Origin: Spongiibacteraceae bacterium
GTDB taxonomy: Bacteria > Pseudomonadota > Gammaproteobacteria > Pseudomonadales > Dasaniaceae
Direction: 5' to 3'
Assembly: GCA_028280715.1 (NCBI GenBank)
Contig: JANQLG010000025.1
Location: 124,001 to 188,000 of the forward strand
DNA: 64,000 nucleotides
In this document: positions 43,299 to 51,961 of the stretch, piece after piece
Layout of the letters: the number at the start of each line of letters is the position of its first letter
How positions within the stretch are numbered: position 1 is the stretch's first letter
Translations under genes and position numbers: made by a program
Notes under the pieces: generated by a model
What the model was told of the DNA's origin: nothing
The model's database searches: none
The model's input: the letters and a program-made list of their open reading frames with translations, nothing else

Positions 43299-45170
43299 AT
43301 GGTGAAGATACCGGTAATTGTCGGCTTTGGTGGGGTTAATGCAGCGGGGCGTAGCTCCTTTCACCATGGTTACAGGCGTTTGATTATCGATGCGCTGGAT
43401 CAACAGCTGGCTGATAGAACCTATGCCAGTTTGGCCTCATTAATGAAGTTGGAAACATCAGGCAAGTTAAGCCCTGAGCAGCGCAATTATATCCTTGAAC
43501 ACACTTTGATACGTCGGATTGAAGACGATCTATTCGATGTTGATCAAATCTCACTGAATAAACGCCTGTCGGTAAGCTCCATTGGCGAAAGCCCAATCAG
43601 CTTTATCACTAAAGCCCGTAATTTACCCGAGCATTTACCTGAAAACTGGCGTATTTCTACTCTTGATAATCGCCAGGTTCGAGTCGATATTGAAGGCCAG
43701 CAACAGATTCTGGTACCCAGCAATCGAGCAGGTACTGTGAAAGCGGCGGGGCAATTACCTACTGGCTTTAATCCTGGCAAGTTATACCAATCTCGCAGCC
43801 ACCCTAGAGGATTACAGATGGCCGTCTATGGTGCATCCGATGCGATTCAATCGATGGGGGTTGATTGGGAAAAGGTTTGTCAGTATGTCGCTCCTGACCA
43901 AATCAGTGTTTACGCCGCAAGTGCTATGGGTCAGTTGGAGCAACATGGCCATGGAGGTATGCTCAGTTCACGCTTTAGAGATAAACGCACCACGTCAAAG
44001 CAATGCCCTCTGGGTTTTGCTGAAATGCCAGCAGATTTTATCAATGCTTATGTGTTGGGTTCAGTGGGTAATACGGGAGCGTCTGTAGGTGCCTGTGCTA
44101 CCTTTCTTTACAATCTTCGTCAGGCCATTATCGATATTCAATCAGGAAAAGCTCGTGTTGCCGTTGTCGGTAGCAGCGAAGCGCCAATTCTTGCCGATGT
44201 GATGGATGGCTATGCTGCGATGGGGGCGCTGGCAACGGATCATGAGTTGCTGGCTCTGGATGCGCATTTAGGGTTAACCGAAGCTAACTATCGCCGGGCG
44301 GCAAGGCCCTTTAGTACCAATTGTGGGTTTACTATCGCAGAGTCTTCACAGTTTGTTGTGTTAATGGATGACGCCCTGACAGTGGAACTAGGGGCTACAG
44401 TTTATGGTGGCATTACTGATGTTTTTGTTAACGCAGATGGCCATAAAAAATCCATTTCATCACCAGGCTTAGGCAATTACATCACCGTGGCGAAAGCTGT
44501 TGCTTCCGCCAAAGCGATTCTCGGTGAAGAATCTGTTCAGCAGCGTTCCTATGTTCAGGCGCATGGCACCAGTACGCCGCAGAATAGGGTGACTGAGTCT
44601 GAAATACTCAATGAGACAGCCAAGGTCTTTGGTATCGACTCCTGGAAAGTATCGGCGATTAAAGCCTATATCGGGCATTCAATTGGTGTTTCATCGGGTG
44701 ATCAAATGGCGGCAAGCTTGGGGTTGTGGGCTGACGGCATTATTCCTGGCATTGCTACTATTGATCATGTTGCAGAGGATGTTCACAACAGCCATCTGGA
44801 CATCAGCCCTGATCATAAGGAGGTAGGAGCAACTAATATCGATTGCTCAATTATTAATGCCAAAGGATTTGGTGGTAACAATGCGACAGCTGCTATTCTT
44901 GCTCCCCATGTGATCGAGAAAATGTTGGCTAAAAGGTATAGCGCGGATGACATTAAGTACTATAAAACCGCCAATGAGGGAGTCAGGGAACAGGCTTATC
45001 AATACGATGAAGCAGCGATTCGCGGAGAAGTTTCACCGATCTACAAATTTGATCATAACGTGATGGGTGGTGCGGATATTGATTACAGCAAGGAGCAAAT
45101 CCGTGTCCCTGGATTCGAAGCGATAATAGATTTGGAAGCCTCATCCCCCTATTCAGAACTGATCAAATAA
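43299..45170 (+). CDS. fabY: Beta-ketoacyl synthase, FabY type
   Basis: The 623-residue ketosynthase has Cys266 in GASVGACATFL, His422 in QAHGTSTPQN and His460 in YIGHSIGVSSGDQ, the Cys-His-His triad. The opening VIVGFGGVNAAGRSSFHHGYRRLI and the long ~160-residue N-terminal extension match FabY of Pseudomonas aeruginosa (PA5174, about 630 residues), which condenses acetyl-CoA with malonyl-ACP to start fatty-acid synthesis in place of FabH. It lies 95 bp before a PilZ-domain gene on the same strand. Confidence 0.87.
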   Translation: MVKIPVIVGFGGVNAAGRSSFHHGYRRLIIDALDQQLADRTYASLASLMKLETSGKLSPEQRNYILEHTLIRRIEDDLFDVDQISLNKRLSVSSIGESPISFITKARNLPEHLPENWRISTLDNRQVRVDIEGQQQILVPSNRAGTVKAAGQLPTGFNPGKLYQSRSHPRGLQMAVYGASDAIQSMGVDWEKVCQYVAPDQISVYAASAMGQLEQHGHGGMLSSRFRDKRTTSKQCPLGFAEMPADFINAYVLGSVGNTGASVGACATFLYNLRQAIIDIQSGKARVAVVGSSEAPILADVMDGYAAMGALATDHELLALDAHLGLTEANYRRAARPFSTNCGFTIAESSQFVVLMDDALTVELGATVYGGITDVFVNADGHKKSISSPGLGNYITVAKAVASAKAILGEESVQQRSYVQAHGTSTPQNRVTESEILNETAKVFGIDSWKVSAIKAYIGHSIGVSSGDQMAASLGLWADGIIPGIATIDHVAEDVHNSHLDISPDHKEVGATNIDCSIINAKGFGGNNATAAILAPHVIEKMLAKRYSADDIKYYKTANEGVREQAYQYDEAAIRGEVSPIYKFDHNVMGGADIDYSKEQIRVPGFEAIIDLEASSPYSELIK

Positions 45171-45264
45171 CTTGTCTATAATGATGTAAAGGATGAAAAA
45201 CCTCTGCTGATTGATTGTAGAGCGCATGAGAAGGATGGCTCGTGTGTTGAGTAAGGTGTTAATC

Positions 45265-45777
45265 ATGCGGCGATATATTCGACATCCGGTAGATATACCT
45301 ATCGAAGTGACTGTAGCCTCTGAAGAGGCAATAGTTTCTGAAGCTGCCAACGTTTCTGAAAGAGTTGTGGACGCGGTTGATAGTGTTGGTAGCTATGTTG
45401 ATAACCACGATAATAGTCACGATGAAAACTGCAACCTCAGAACAATAAGTCAAGGCGGATTATCCTGTGAGGTGGCCCAAGAATTTGCAGTTGGTTCTAG
45501 TGTAGATATTGACATCCCTTCTGTATCGCCCCCATATCATGGGCAAGGTGTCGTGGTCTGGTGCAAACCGAATGGTAAGGAGAACGGTGGTAGTGTTGCA
45601 TACGAAATAGGGGTGCGCTTTATCGATGACGAGGAAGCCTTCAAATCCAGAATGGTTCAGCAAATTTGCCAAATCGAGCATTACAAAAATATAGTATTCG
45701 AGCGGGAAGGTCGTATTATTGATGGCAATGAAGCAGCAGCCGAATGGATTAATAAATATGCGGAGTCTTTTGATTAA
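45265..45777 (+). CDS. PilZ-domain protein with an acidic insert
   Basis: The 170-residue protein starts MRRYIRHPVDIPIEV, an RxxxR c-di-GMP motif (Arg2/Arg6), and later has LRTISQGGLSCEV in place of D/N-x-S-x-x-G, with Thr at the first position. A ~45-residue acidic, low-complexity segment lies between them, where most PilZ domains have a short loop. The start at 45265 has AAGG 8 nt upstream. It probably senses c-di-GMP, but the changed motif leaves binding uncertain. The next gene starts inside it. Confidence 0.7.
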   Translation: MRRYIRHPVDIPIEVTVASEEAIVSEAANVSERVVDAVDSVGSYVDNHDNSHDENCNLRTISQGGLSCEVAQEFAVGSSVDIDIPSVSPPYHGQGVVVWCKPNGKENGGSVAYEIGVRFIDDEEAFKSRMVQQICQIEHYKNIVFEREGRIIDGNEAAAEWINKYAESFD

Positions 45778-47146
45778 GCACCTTGTTGCGCTACTGGCAC
45801 TTTTTTTAGGTTTGATGATGTGGGCGGGAATTACTCCCGCCTATTTGTTGGCGGCGCCGTCGATGGTAACGGGTATTGGCGCCAAGTTAGGTTGCTCTGG
45901 AAAATACGTTGGAGGTTTATCCAATCAACAGGCCTTTGATGATATTGCTGCCTATTCTCCTGTATTAAGTTATCTCGAGCTGGATTTTGATGATCGGAAC
46001 CAGCGTGTCAGTGCTTCTTTTCTGGGAATTAAAACAACATCCGCACGTTTTTTACCAACAATGGGCTGTGTATTGGAGCTCGGTAATGAGCCTTTCGATG
46101 TTACTCCAGCGTTATTATCTTCTAACGACAATGCTATATGGCCAGCTGGTCACCAGATTGAATCTCCAAAAGCCTCTTTACAAAAACAATTAGAAACACG
46201 ATTAAAGCAAGATAACCAACTCGGTTATGACACTCGAGCCTTGTTAGTGGCGAAAAATGGAAAAGTCGTTGCTGAAGCGTATGCTGCAGACTTTGATGCC
46301 AATACAAAATTTTTAGGCTGGTCTATGGCGAAAAGCTTTACTGCGCTGATGGCTGGTTCATTGGAGCTTTCTGAAAAACTCAGCGTTGATGAGTCACAGT
46401 TATTCGATGTTTGGAAAAACGATGAGCGCAGTGAGATCAGTATTGAAAATTTATTGACCATGACTTCCGGGCTCCGATTTGATGAAAGTTACCAGCCTGG
46501 TGACGATGTAACAACCATGTTGTTTATGGTAGATAGCACCTCTGATTATGCGATGCAGAGCCCCAGTGATTATTCAGCGGGAGACCACTGGGAATATTCA
46601 TCAGGAACGACAGCGCTAATATCACGAATTATTCATGAAAAGTTAGGCGGAAATTTAACGGCAAGTCTTAACTATTGGCAGGAGCAATTCGTAGAACCAC
46701 TGGCGTTGCAAAACGCAGTATTTGAACCTGATGCTAGTGGTGTTTTGGTTGGAAGTTCCTATCTGTATGCGACTGCAAGGGATTGGGCCAAGCTTGGACA
46801 AGTGATGCTCAACAAGGGAGAACTCAACGGGAATCGCGTTGTTAGTGAAGAATGGATTGATCGTGCGACGAGCCCCAATCAGTCGCAAAACAAACGTTCT
46901 TATGGTTATCAATTTTGGTTAAATAAAGGCGATAGCGTTAAAAGATGGCCGGATTTACCTGAAGACAGCTTTGCTGCATTGGGTAGTCGCAAACAGGTAG
47001 TGATGGCAATTCCCTCAGAAGAACTGGTGGTTGTAAGGTTGGGCTGGACTACTGGTAACTATCCGACAAATGATCTTGTGGCAACATTAATTAAAAACTT
47101 AAACACGCAAAGCGAGCAGACCATGGTTCGATCTGCTCTTGAATAA
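45758..47146 (+). CDS. Serine hydrolase, beta-lactamase (class C/EstB) fold
   Basis: The ~462-residue protein has an N-terminal membrane or signal segment (LLIKHLVALLALFLGLMMWAG), then the penicillin-binding-type domain. The SxxK motif is in GWSMAKSFTALM, and the YSSGT segment gives the Tyr. The family-typical LLTMTSGLRFDE and a late AALGSRKQ complete the pattern. Such proteins are esterases, amidases or transferases rather than true beta-lactamases. The start is uncertain: the ATG at 45758 overlaps the PilZ gene by 20 bp; a TTG at 45719 and an ATG at 45728 are alternatives. Confidence 0.82.
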   Translation: MRSLLIKHLVALLALFLGLMMWAGITPAYLLAAPSMVTGIGAKLGCSGKYVGGLSNQQAFDDIAAYSPVLSYLELDFDDRNQRVSASFLGIKTTSARFLPTMGCVLELGNEPFDVTPALLSSNDNAIWPAGHQIESPKASLQKQLETRLKQDNQLGYDTRALLVAKNGKVVAEAYAADFDANTKFLGWSMAKSFTALMAGSLELSEKLSVDESQLFDVWKNDERSEISIENLLTMTSGLRFDESYQPGDDVTTMLFMVDSTSDYAMQSPSDYSAGDHWEYSSGTTALISRIIHEKLGGNLTASLNYWQEQFVEPLALQNAVFEPDASGVLVGSSYLYATARDWAKLGQVMLNKGELNGNRVVSEEWIDRATSPNQSQNKRSYGYQFWLNKGDSVKRWPDLPEDSFAALGSRKQVVMAIPSEELVVVRLGWTTGNYPTNDLVATLIKNLNTQSEQTMVRSALE

Positions 47147-47175
47147 GTGTTTAGTAGACAAACAAAGAATTTAAT

Positions 47176-48267
47176 TTAGTTCAGGTGGCGGTTTAAAAAA
47201 ACAGTCAATTCTCGTAATACTTCCTTGGTTTCGGAAGAATCCCGGACTGCGAACAAATGTTCTCCATGCGATAAACCTTCATACACATTTAAATCGGCTT
47301 CGATGCCAGCGCGACGCAATTCTCGATGTGCTCTCACGGTATCACTTAAAAACAGGTCACGTGTTCCTGCGACCAATTGTGTAGGTGGGAAATCTGAAAA
47401 ATCGCCATAAACTGGTGAAATTAGAGGATGTTTCATGTCGTAGTCACCGGCATAAGCTTTTGCTGCTCTTTCCAGTGGGCCATGATAGGTAACTAATGCG
47501 CGATCAATGCCTTCCAGAGTAAACAATGTGTCGCTGGTTTTGGTTAGATCAGTCCATGGGGTGCCCGCAAAAATGGCGGCAGGTAAAGGTAATTTTTCCT
47601 GCTTCATTTTATGTACTGACGCAAGGCTTAAACCTCCTCCGGCTGAATTGCCGCCGATGGCCATGTTGGATGCAGGTAATGATTTTAATAAATGTTTGTA
47701 GACAGTAATGACATCATCAACTGCTGCCGGGAAAGGATGCTCGGGCGGCATGCGATAGTCTATGGCAACGACAGGAATGTTGGCAGCATTGGCGACCATA
47801 ACCCCACCACTGATACCCGCCCAGCCTGAGCCGACAACATAGGCGCCGCCATGAACATGGATATACAGCTTTTCTTTAAATTCGGGGGCGATTTCTGCAG
47901 GCGTAATATAGCGAATAGTAATGCCATCAATAGTTTCTTCACGTAAGGCAAGGTTAAAGTCGGCAGCAGCCTTAACAACACGCTCCCCAATAGCCTGATC
48001 GCGCTTGTTGCGTGCAGCCATTGCTTCTTCATCAGATTCATAAACGCTGCTATTGACTCGCTTTTCATAGCTTGGTTGAGGGCCGTTAGCGATGGCTTCC
48101 TGAAATTCTTTACTGGCTCCAGCAGGTGCTGCGGGTACGTTGCGTTCATCTATGCGCCAGATTTTTTCATTGGTATCTTCGGCGAATGAAATGGCCGAAG
48201 TCATAGCTTGTGCAATAAGTACAATACAGCAATAGATAAATGTTCTTGCAGAGCGTGTTCTATTCAT
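47176..48267 (-). CDS. Secreted alpha/beta hydrolase, hormone-sensitive-lipase family
   Basis: The 363-residue exported esterase has a signal peptide (FIYCCIVLIAQAMTSAISFA), the HSL-family HGGA oxyanion motif in IHVHGGAYVVGSG, and the nucleophile in GGNSAGGGL. The Asp is in GTRDLFLSD and the His in GLSHGEH. It would hydrolyse short or medium acyl esters in the periplasm or outside the cell. It is convergent with the serine hydrolase gene (29-bp gap). Confidence 0.88.
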   Translation of the reverse strand: MNRTRSARTFIYCCIVLIAQAMTSAISFAEDTNEKIWRIDERNVPAAPAGASKEFQEAIANGPQPSYEKRVNSSVYESDEEAMAARNKRDQAIGERVVKAAADFNLALREETIDGITIRYITPAEIAPEFKEKLYIHVHGGAYVVGSGWAGISGGVMVANAANIPVVAIDYRMPPEHPFPAAVDDVITVYKHLLKSLPASNMAIGGNSAGGGLSLASVHKMKQEKLPLPAAIFAGTPWTDLTKTSDTLFTLEGIDRALVTYHGPLERAAKAYAGDYDMKHPLISPVYGDFSDFPPTQLVAGTRDLFLSDTVRAHRELRRAGIEADLNVYEGLSHGEHLFAVRDSSETKEVLRELTVFLNRHLN

Positions 48268-48715
48268 ATGTATACTCCCGCTAAATGACGGTAATTTTTT
48301 ATATTAAATTATTGTTAGACAGTAAAAAATTATTAACAATTTTTAGCTGTAAATAGAAATTTTATTACCACAGATAAAATTGAGGAGAGATGATGACTGT
48401 TTGTTGATCGTTAATCAATAGATGAGTAAGCATAGGCAGTGTGAGGTGATGGAAAGTATAGAGAAACTAATGTAGGTAGAGAGGTAAGAAGATAGTAAAA
48501 GGAGTAGATAAAACAGCTGAAGATAAGAGCACAGCATATTCAGTTTACAAACAGGTGATATTTAACCTGTTTTTTAGCATTTTAAACCACACGGAGTAAA
48601 CGCTAAGCTCAGCCCGTGCAAAGTCTATTAAGAGTAAGCTTCACTTTTAATCATTCTTAACGAGAGATGCAATTTTACTTCGTATCTTAAAGGATAGTTT
48701 TCTGTAAGTTTCTAA
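48268..48715. other. 448-bp intergenic region with a plus-strand terminator
   Basis: No supported reading frame is present. The part before 48549 is purine-rich on the + strand (repeated GAGA/AAGA/GTAG). It holds the promoter region of the esterase gene and the hairpin at 48549-48575. A small plus-strand RNA ending there is possible. Confidence 0.45.
48549..48575 (+). terminator. Rho-independent terminator without an obvious upstream gene
   Basis: A perfect 8-bp stem, AAACAGGT (48549-48556) with ACCTGTTT (48565-48572), has an 8-nt loop and runs into six T's. The flanking genes lie on the minus strand. In the minus direction the trailing sequence is T-poor, but it could still end the small gene at 48716. 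Confidence 0.6.
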
Positions 48716-48952
48716 TTAACTAATTAATATTTGTGTGTCTTCAGATAAGCAGAGATCGATGTAGCTTTTTAAATATTCAGGTTCAGCAGGTTTCTTTGGA
48801 AAGAAGTAATGAGAAGCAATGAAGAAAATAAAATTTTCTTTATTGAATGCTGTATATTGGTGTGTTTTTAATAACGGATAATCAGTTGTAGTGGATTGTG
48901 AAAAAATTGGGAAAAGAGTTAATAAGGTTAATAGCAGAGCCTTTGCTTTCAT
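48716..48952 (-). CDS. Small secreted protein, unknown function
   Basis: The 78-residue protein has a clear signal peptide (AKALLLTLLTLFPIFSQS) and a short mature part rich in Tyr/Phe, ending SYIDLCLSEDTQILIS. The start at 48952 is preferred because AAGGGAAAG lies about 5-10 nt upstream. No family is recognised, and the gene could be spurious, but the ribosome-binding site and signal peptide together make it credible. Confidence 0.5.
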   Translation of the reverse strand: MKAKALLLTLLTLFPIFSQSTTTDYPLLKTHQYTAFNKENFIFFIASHYFFPKKPAEPEYLKSYIDLCLSEDTQILIS

Positions 48953-49127
48953 ATGACTTTCCCTTTCAATATTAAACAAGCAATTATTGTATAGTTAATC
49001 AAAGATGCTGATTGAACCTTTAGCAAGGTGAGTTCTTTTCTTTGTGACTTAGTTCTATTTATTGGCAAAACGAGTTTATTAATAAGTGAGAGAGTTTTTT
49101 ACCCCTATTGCCTATAGATAGTTGAGA

Positions 49128-49157
49128 CAAAAAAATACCCGTCTGTAACGGGTATTT
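49128..49157 (-). terminator. Terminator downstream of rmf
   Basis: AAATACCCGT (49133-49142) and ACGGGTATTT (49148-49157) form a perfect 10-bp stem with a 5-nt loop. On the minus strand the stem is followed by a run of seven T's, so it terminates the rmf transcript. Confidence 0.9.
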
Positions 49158-49183
49158 TATAACGAGCAGTTCGTCGATATCTG

Positions 49184-49387
49184 TTAATGTAAATCTATTT
49201 TGTGAATGCCTGATACGCCAGTCAGTCCATCCCATTGATCGGTGCGTCCTTCTCGCCAGCCAGTCATCCATTGTTGGCGAATTTCTCCCTCTTCGTAGGG
49301 GCATATTTCTTTGTTCCGGCCTTTAATGCCTGCTTGGTAACCTCTTTGGAATGCTCGTTCAACCATATCGCGCTTCTGTCTTCTCAT
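49184..49387 (-). CDS. rmf: Ribosome modulation factor
   Basis: The 67-residue basic protein begins MRRQKRDMVERAFQRGYQAGIKGR, continues NKEICPYEEGEIRQQWMTGWREGR, and matches Rmf over its length. Rmf dimerises 70S ribosomes into inactive 100S particles in stationary phase by covering the peptidyl-transferase/anti-Shine-Dalgarno region. The protein is longer than E. coli Rmf (55 residues), with an added tail TDQWDGLTGVSGIHKIDLH. A strong terminator follows. Confidence 0.93.
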   Translation of the reverse strand: MRRQKRDMVERAFQRGYQAGIKGRNKEICPYEEGEIRQQWMTGWREGRTDQWDGLTGVSGIHKIDLH

Positions 49388-49784
49388 ATATTGGTGCCTC
49401 TTATATAGATCTTGGTTAACACAATATTGCTACTACTGCTTTACGATGGGCGTATTTTGCGATGGGTTTAGCGGGGTGATATGTCTCCTTGATTATGTGG
49501 CCATAAATCCATCGTTATTGTTAGAAGAAGTTGGGGCTGTCTGCCGTCAATGATAGAATTGCCGGCCGCCGCAATAGACATCTAATCAAATCGGCTTCTG
49601 AGTGTCGACCACGGATTTTCGACACTTGAGGATAGCTAAGTGCCAGAATGTCGTTGCTAAAACAATGGTGTTTGAAAACAACCACTTAGCGCTGCCTAAT
49701 ATTTGATCTATTACTGGCTGACGCGGTTTGTAACAACTTTTAGCACCATAAAATCTAATAGAAAACACACTTTTAGGTTCTTTC
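49388..49784. other. 397-bp divergent promoter region of rmf and rlmKL
   Basis: No supported gene is present. An inverted repeat AGTGTCGA/TCGACACT (49601-49608, 49619-49626, 10-nt loop) and a GC-rich mini-palindrome near 49559-49575 are its only clear structures. Both lie on the rlmKL side and could be regulatory or part of the 5' untranslated RNA. Confidence 0.5.
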
Positions 49785-51959
49785 ATGTCTGCAGTTTCAA
49801 CCTTCTTTGCCACCTGTCCCAAAGGGTTGGAATCACTGTTATTACAGGAATTAAGCAGCCTGGGATTATCCAATACCAAGGAAACAGTGGCGGGAGTTTA
49901 TTTTGAAGGCTCTCTCGAGGCAGGGTATCGCGCCTGCTTGTGGTCACGACTGGCTAATAAAGTTTTATTGCAACTTGATAATTGTCCCTGTCGCAATGTG
50001 AATGAGTTGTATGAACAGGTAAAGCAAATTGACTGGCAGCAACATTTAGACCTCGATAATACCTTCGCTATCGATTTCTCCGGTAGTTTAACCGGTGTAA
50101 AACACAGTCATTTTGGTGCCTTGAAAAGCAAAGATGCTATTGCTGATTATTTCACCCAGCGCCTTGGTCGCCGTCCAAATATTGACCCTAAGCGTCCCGA
50201 TGTACGAATTAACATTAGAGTACATAAGGGGCGCTTGATCATTAGTCTTGATCTTTCAGGTGAGAGTTTACACAAGCGCGGATATCGCCAAAGTGGAGGT
50301 AGAGCGCCTCTGAAGGAAAATCTTGCGGCAGCAATTCTATTAAGAGCCGATTGGTCTGGTGTTGCTTCTAGAGGTGGGGTTTTACTTGATCCTATGTGTG
50401 GTTCCGGCACATTGTTAATTGAAGGTGCATTAATGATGGGCAATATTGCGCCAGGCTACTTACGTAAGCATTGGGGCTTTAGCTATTGGAAGGGGCATCA
50501 GTCAGCACTTTGGCAGCAGTTGATAGATGAAGCGAAGACGCTTCGTAATCAGGCGCTAAATCGAGAATGGCCCGAGATGCGAGGTTACGATGCAGACCCT
50601 CGAGCTATTGATGCAGCTAATCAAAATATTCAGGCTGCAGGACTTGAAGGAAAAGTTAGAGTGCTCAGAAAAGAACTGGCTAATTTTGTTAAACCTACTC
50701 ATCTACCTATTGATACTGGTTTGGTTATCACCAATCCTCCCTATGGCGAACGCTTGGGAGAGGAGTCGTCGCTAGTGCATTTATACCGCAATCTGGGGCA
50801 GACCCTTAAAAGGGAGTTTTCTGGTTGGCAAGCGACACTCTTTACCGGCAACCCTGAATTGGGTAAGCAAATGGGTATTCGCAGTTGCAAACAATATCAG
50901 CTATTTAATGGTGCGATTTCCAGCAAGGTGCTTAATTTCAAAGTCGAGCCAGAGTACTTTGTTGAATCACCCTATAAATCTAAGCAACGTGAAAGCAGCA
51001 ATGTCGGCGAGGAATTGTCAGCAGGGGCCCAAATGTTTGCTAACCGCCTGCGAAAAAATTACAAGCCGTTACAGAAGTGGGCGCAAAAAAATGAGATTAG
51101 CTGTTACCGAATCTACGATGCGGATATGCCCGAATACTGCGTTGCAGTAGATATTTATCATGATTGGGTGCATGTTTCCGAATATGCGCCGCCTGCAAAA
51201 GTTGATCCAGATGCGGCAGAAAAGCGCCTTAAAGAAGTCGTCAGTGCTATACCTGCTGTGTTAGGTGTGCATGCAGAATATGTTGTCCTGAAACAGCGCC
51301 TGCGGCAAAGAGGAAGCAAACAATACCAGCGTCAGGATCAGCGCAATGAACTTATAGAGGTTAAAGAAGGGCAGGCCACTTTGCTGATTAATCTACATGA
51401 TTATCTGGATACCGGTTTGTTTCTTGATCACCGGCCAGTTCGCATGGATATTGCAAAACGTGCGCGAGGAAATCGTTTTCTTAATCTTTTCTGCTATACC
51501 GCTACTGCCAGTGTTCATGCAGCGCTAGGCGGTGCTACTTTTACCGATAGTGTTGACCTGTCGTCTACCTATTTGTCTTGGGCAGATAAAAATCTAGCGC
51601 TAAATGGTTTGAGCGACAGCAAGCATCGCACTATTAGAGCTGATGTAATGGAATGGATTAAAACATGTGACCAGCAATATGATTTAATCTTGCTGGATCC
51701 GCCCACCTTCTCGAACTCCAAAAAAATGGAAGGCGTATTGGATATTCAAAGAGATCATCCAGAGCTAATTAAAAATACCATGAAATGTTTATCAAAGGAT
51801 GGGTTACTGATTTTTTCTAATAATCATAAAAAGTTTATTTTGGATGAAGATTTAGCTAATGAGTTTAAGGTGGAAAACAAAACGAACTGGTCGCTGGATA
51901 AGGATTTTCAACGTTCTAAATCGATTCATCAATGTTGGTTTGTCACACATAAAAACTGA
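49785..51959 (+). CDS. rlmL: 23S rRNA (guanine-N2)/(guanine-N7) methyltransferase RlmKL
   Basis: The 724-residue protein is the bifunctional RlmL-RlmK fusion. An N-terminal THUMP region (~1-155) is followed by the first methyltransferase with DPMCGSGTLLIEGA and NPPYGERLG. The second methyltransferase domain has FLNLFCYTATASVHA and LLDPPTFSNS. RlmL methylates G2445 (N2) and RlmK G2069 (N7) of 23S rRNA in E. coli. Both catalytic motifs are intact. Start MSAVSTFFATCPKG fits the family. Confidence 0.95.
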   Translation: MSAVSTFFATCPKGLESLLLQELSSLGLSNTKETVAGVYFEGSLEAGYRACLWSRLANKVLLQLDNCPCRNVNELYEQVKQIDWQQHLDLDNTFAIDFSGSLTGVKHSHFGALKSKDAIADYFTQRLGRRPNIDPKRPDVRINIRVHKGRLIISLDLSGESLHKRGYRQSGGRAPLKENLAAAILLRADWSGVASRGGVLLDPMCGSGTLLIEGALMMGNIAPGYLRKHWGFSYWKGHQSALWQQLIDEAKTLRNQALNREWPEMRGYDADPRAIDAANQNIQAAGLEGKVRVLRKELANFVKPTHLPIDTGLVITNPPYGERLGEESSLVHLYRNLGQTLKREFSGWQATLFTGNPELGKQMGIRSCKQYQLFNGAISSKVLNFKVEPEYFVESPYKSKQRESSNVGEELSAGAQMFANRLRKNYKPLQKWAQKNEISCYRIYDADMPEYCVAVDIYHDWVHVSEYAPPAKVDPDAAEKRLKEVVSAIPAVLGVHAEYVVLKQRLRQRGSKQYQRQDQRNELIEVKEGQATLLINLHDYLDTGLFLDHRPVRMDIAKRARGNRFLNLFCYTATASVHAALGGATFTDSVDLSSTYLSWADKNLALNGLSDSKHRTIRADVMEWIKTCDQQYDLILLDPPTFSNSKKMEGVLDIQRDHPELIKNTMKCLSKDGLLIFSNNHKKFILDEDLANEFKVENKTNWSLDKDFQRSKSIHQCWFVTHKN

Positions 51960-51961
51960 AA

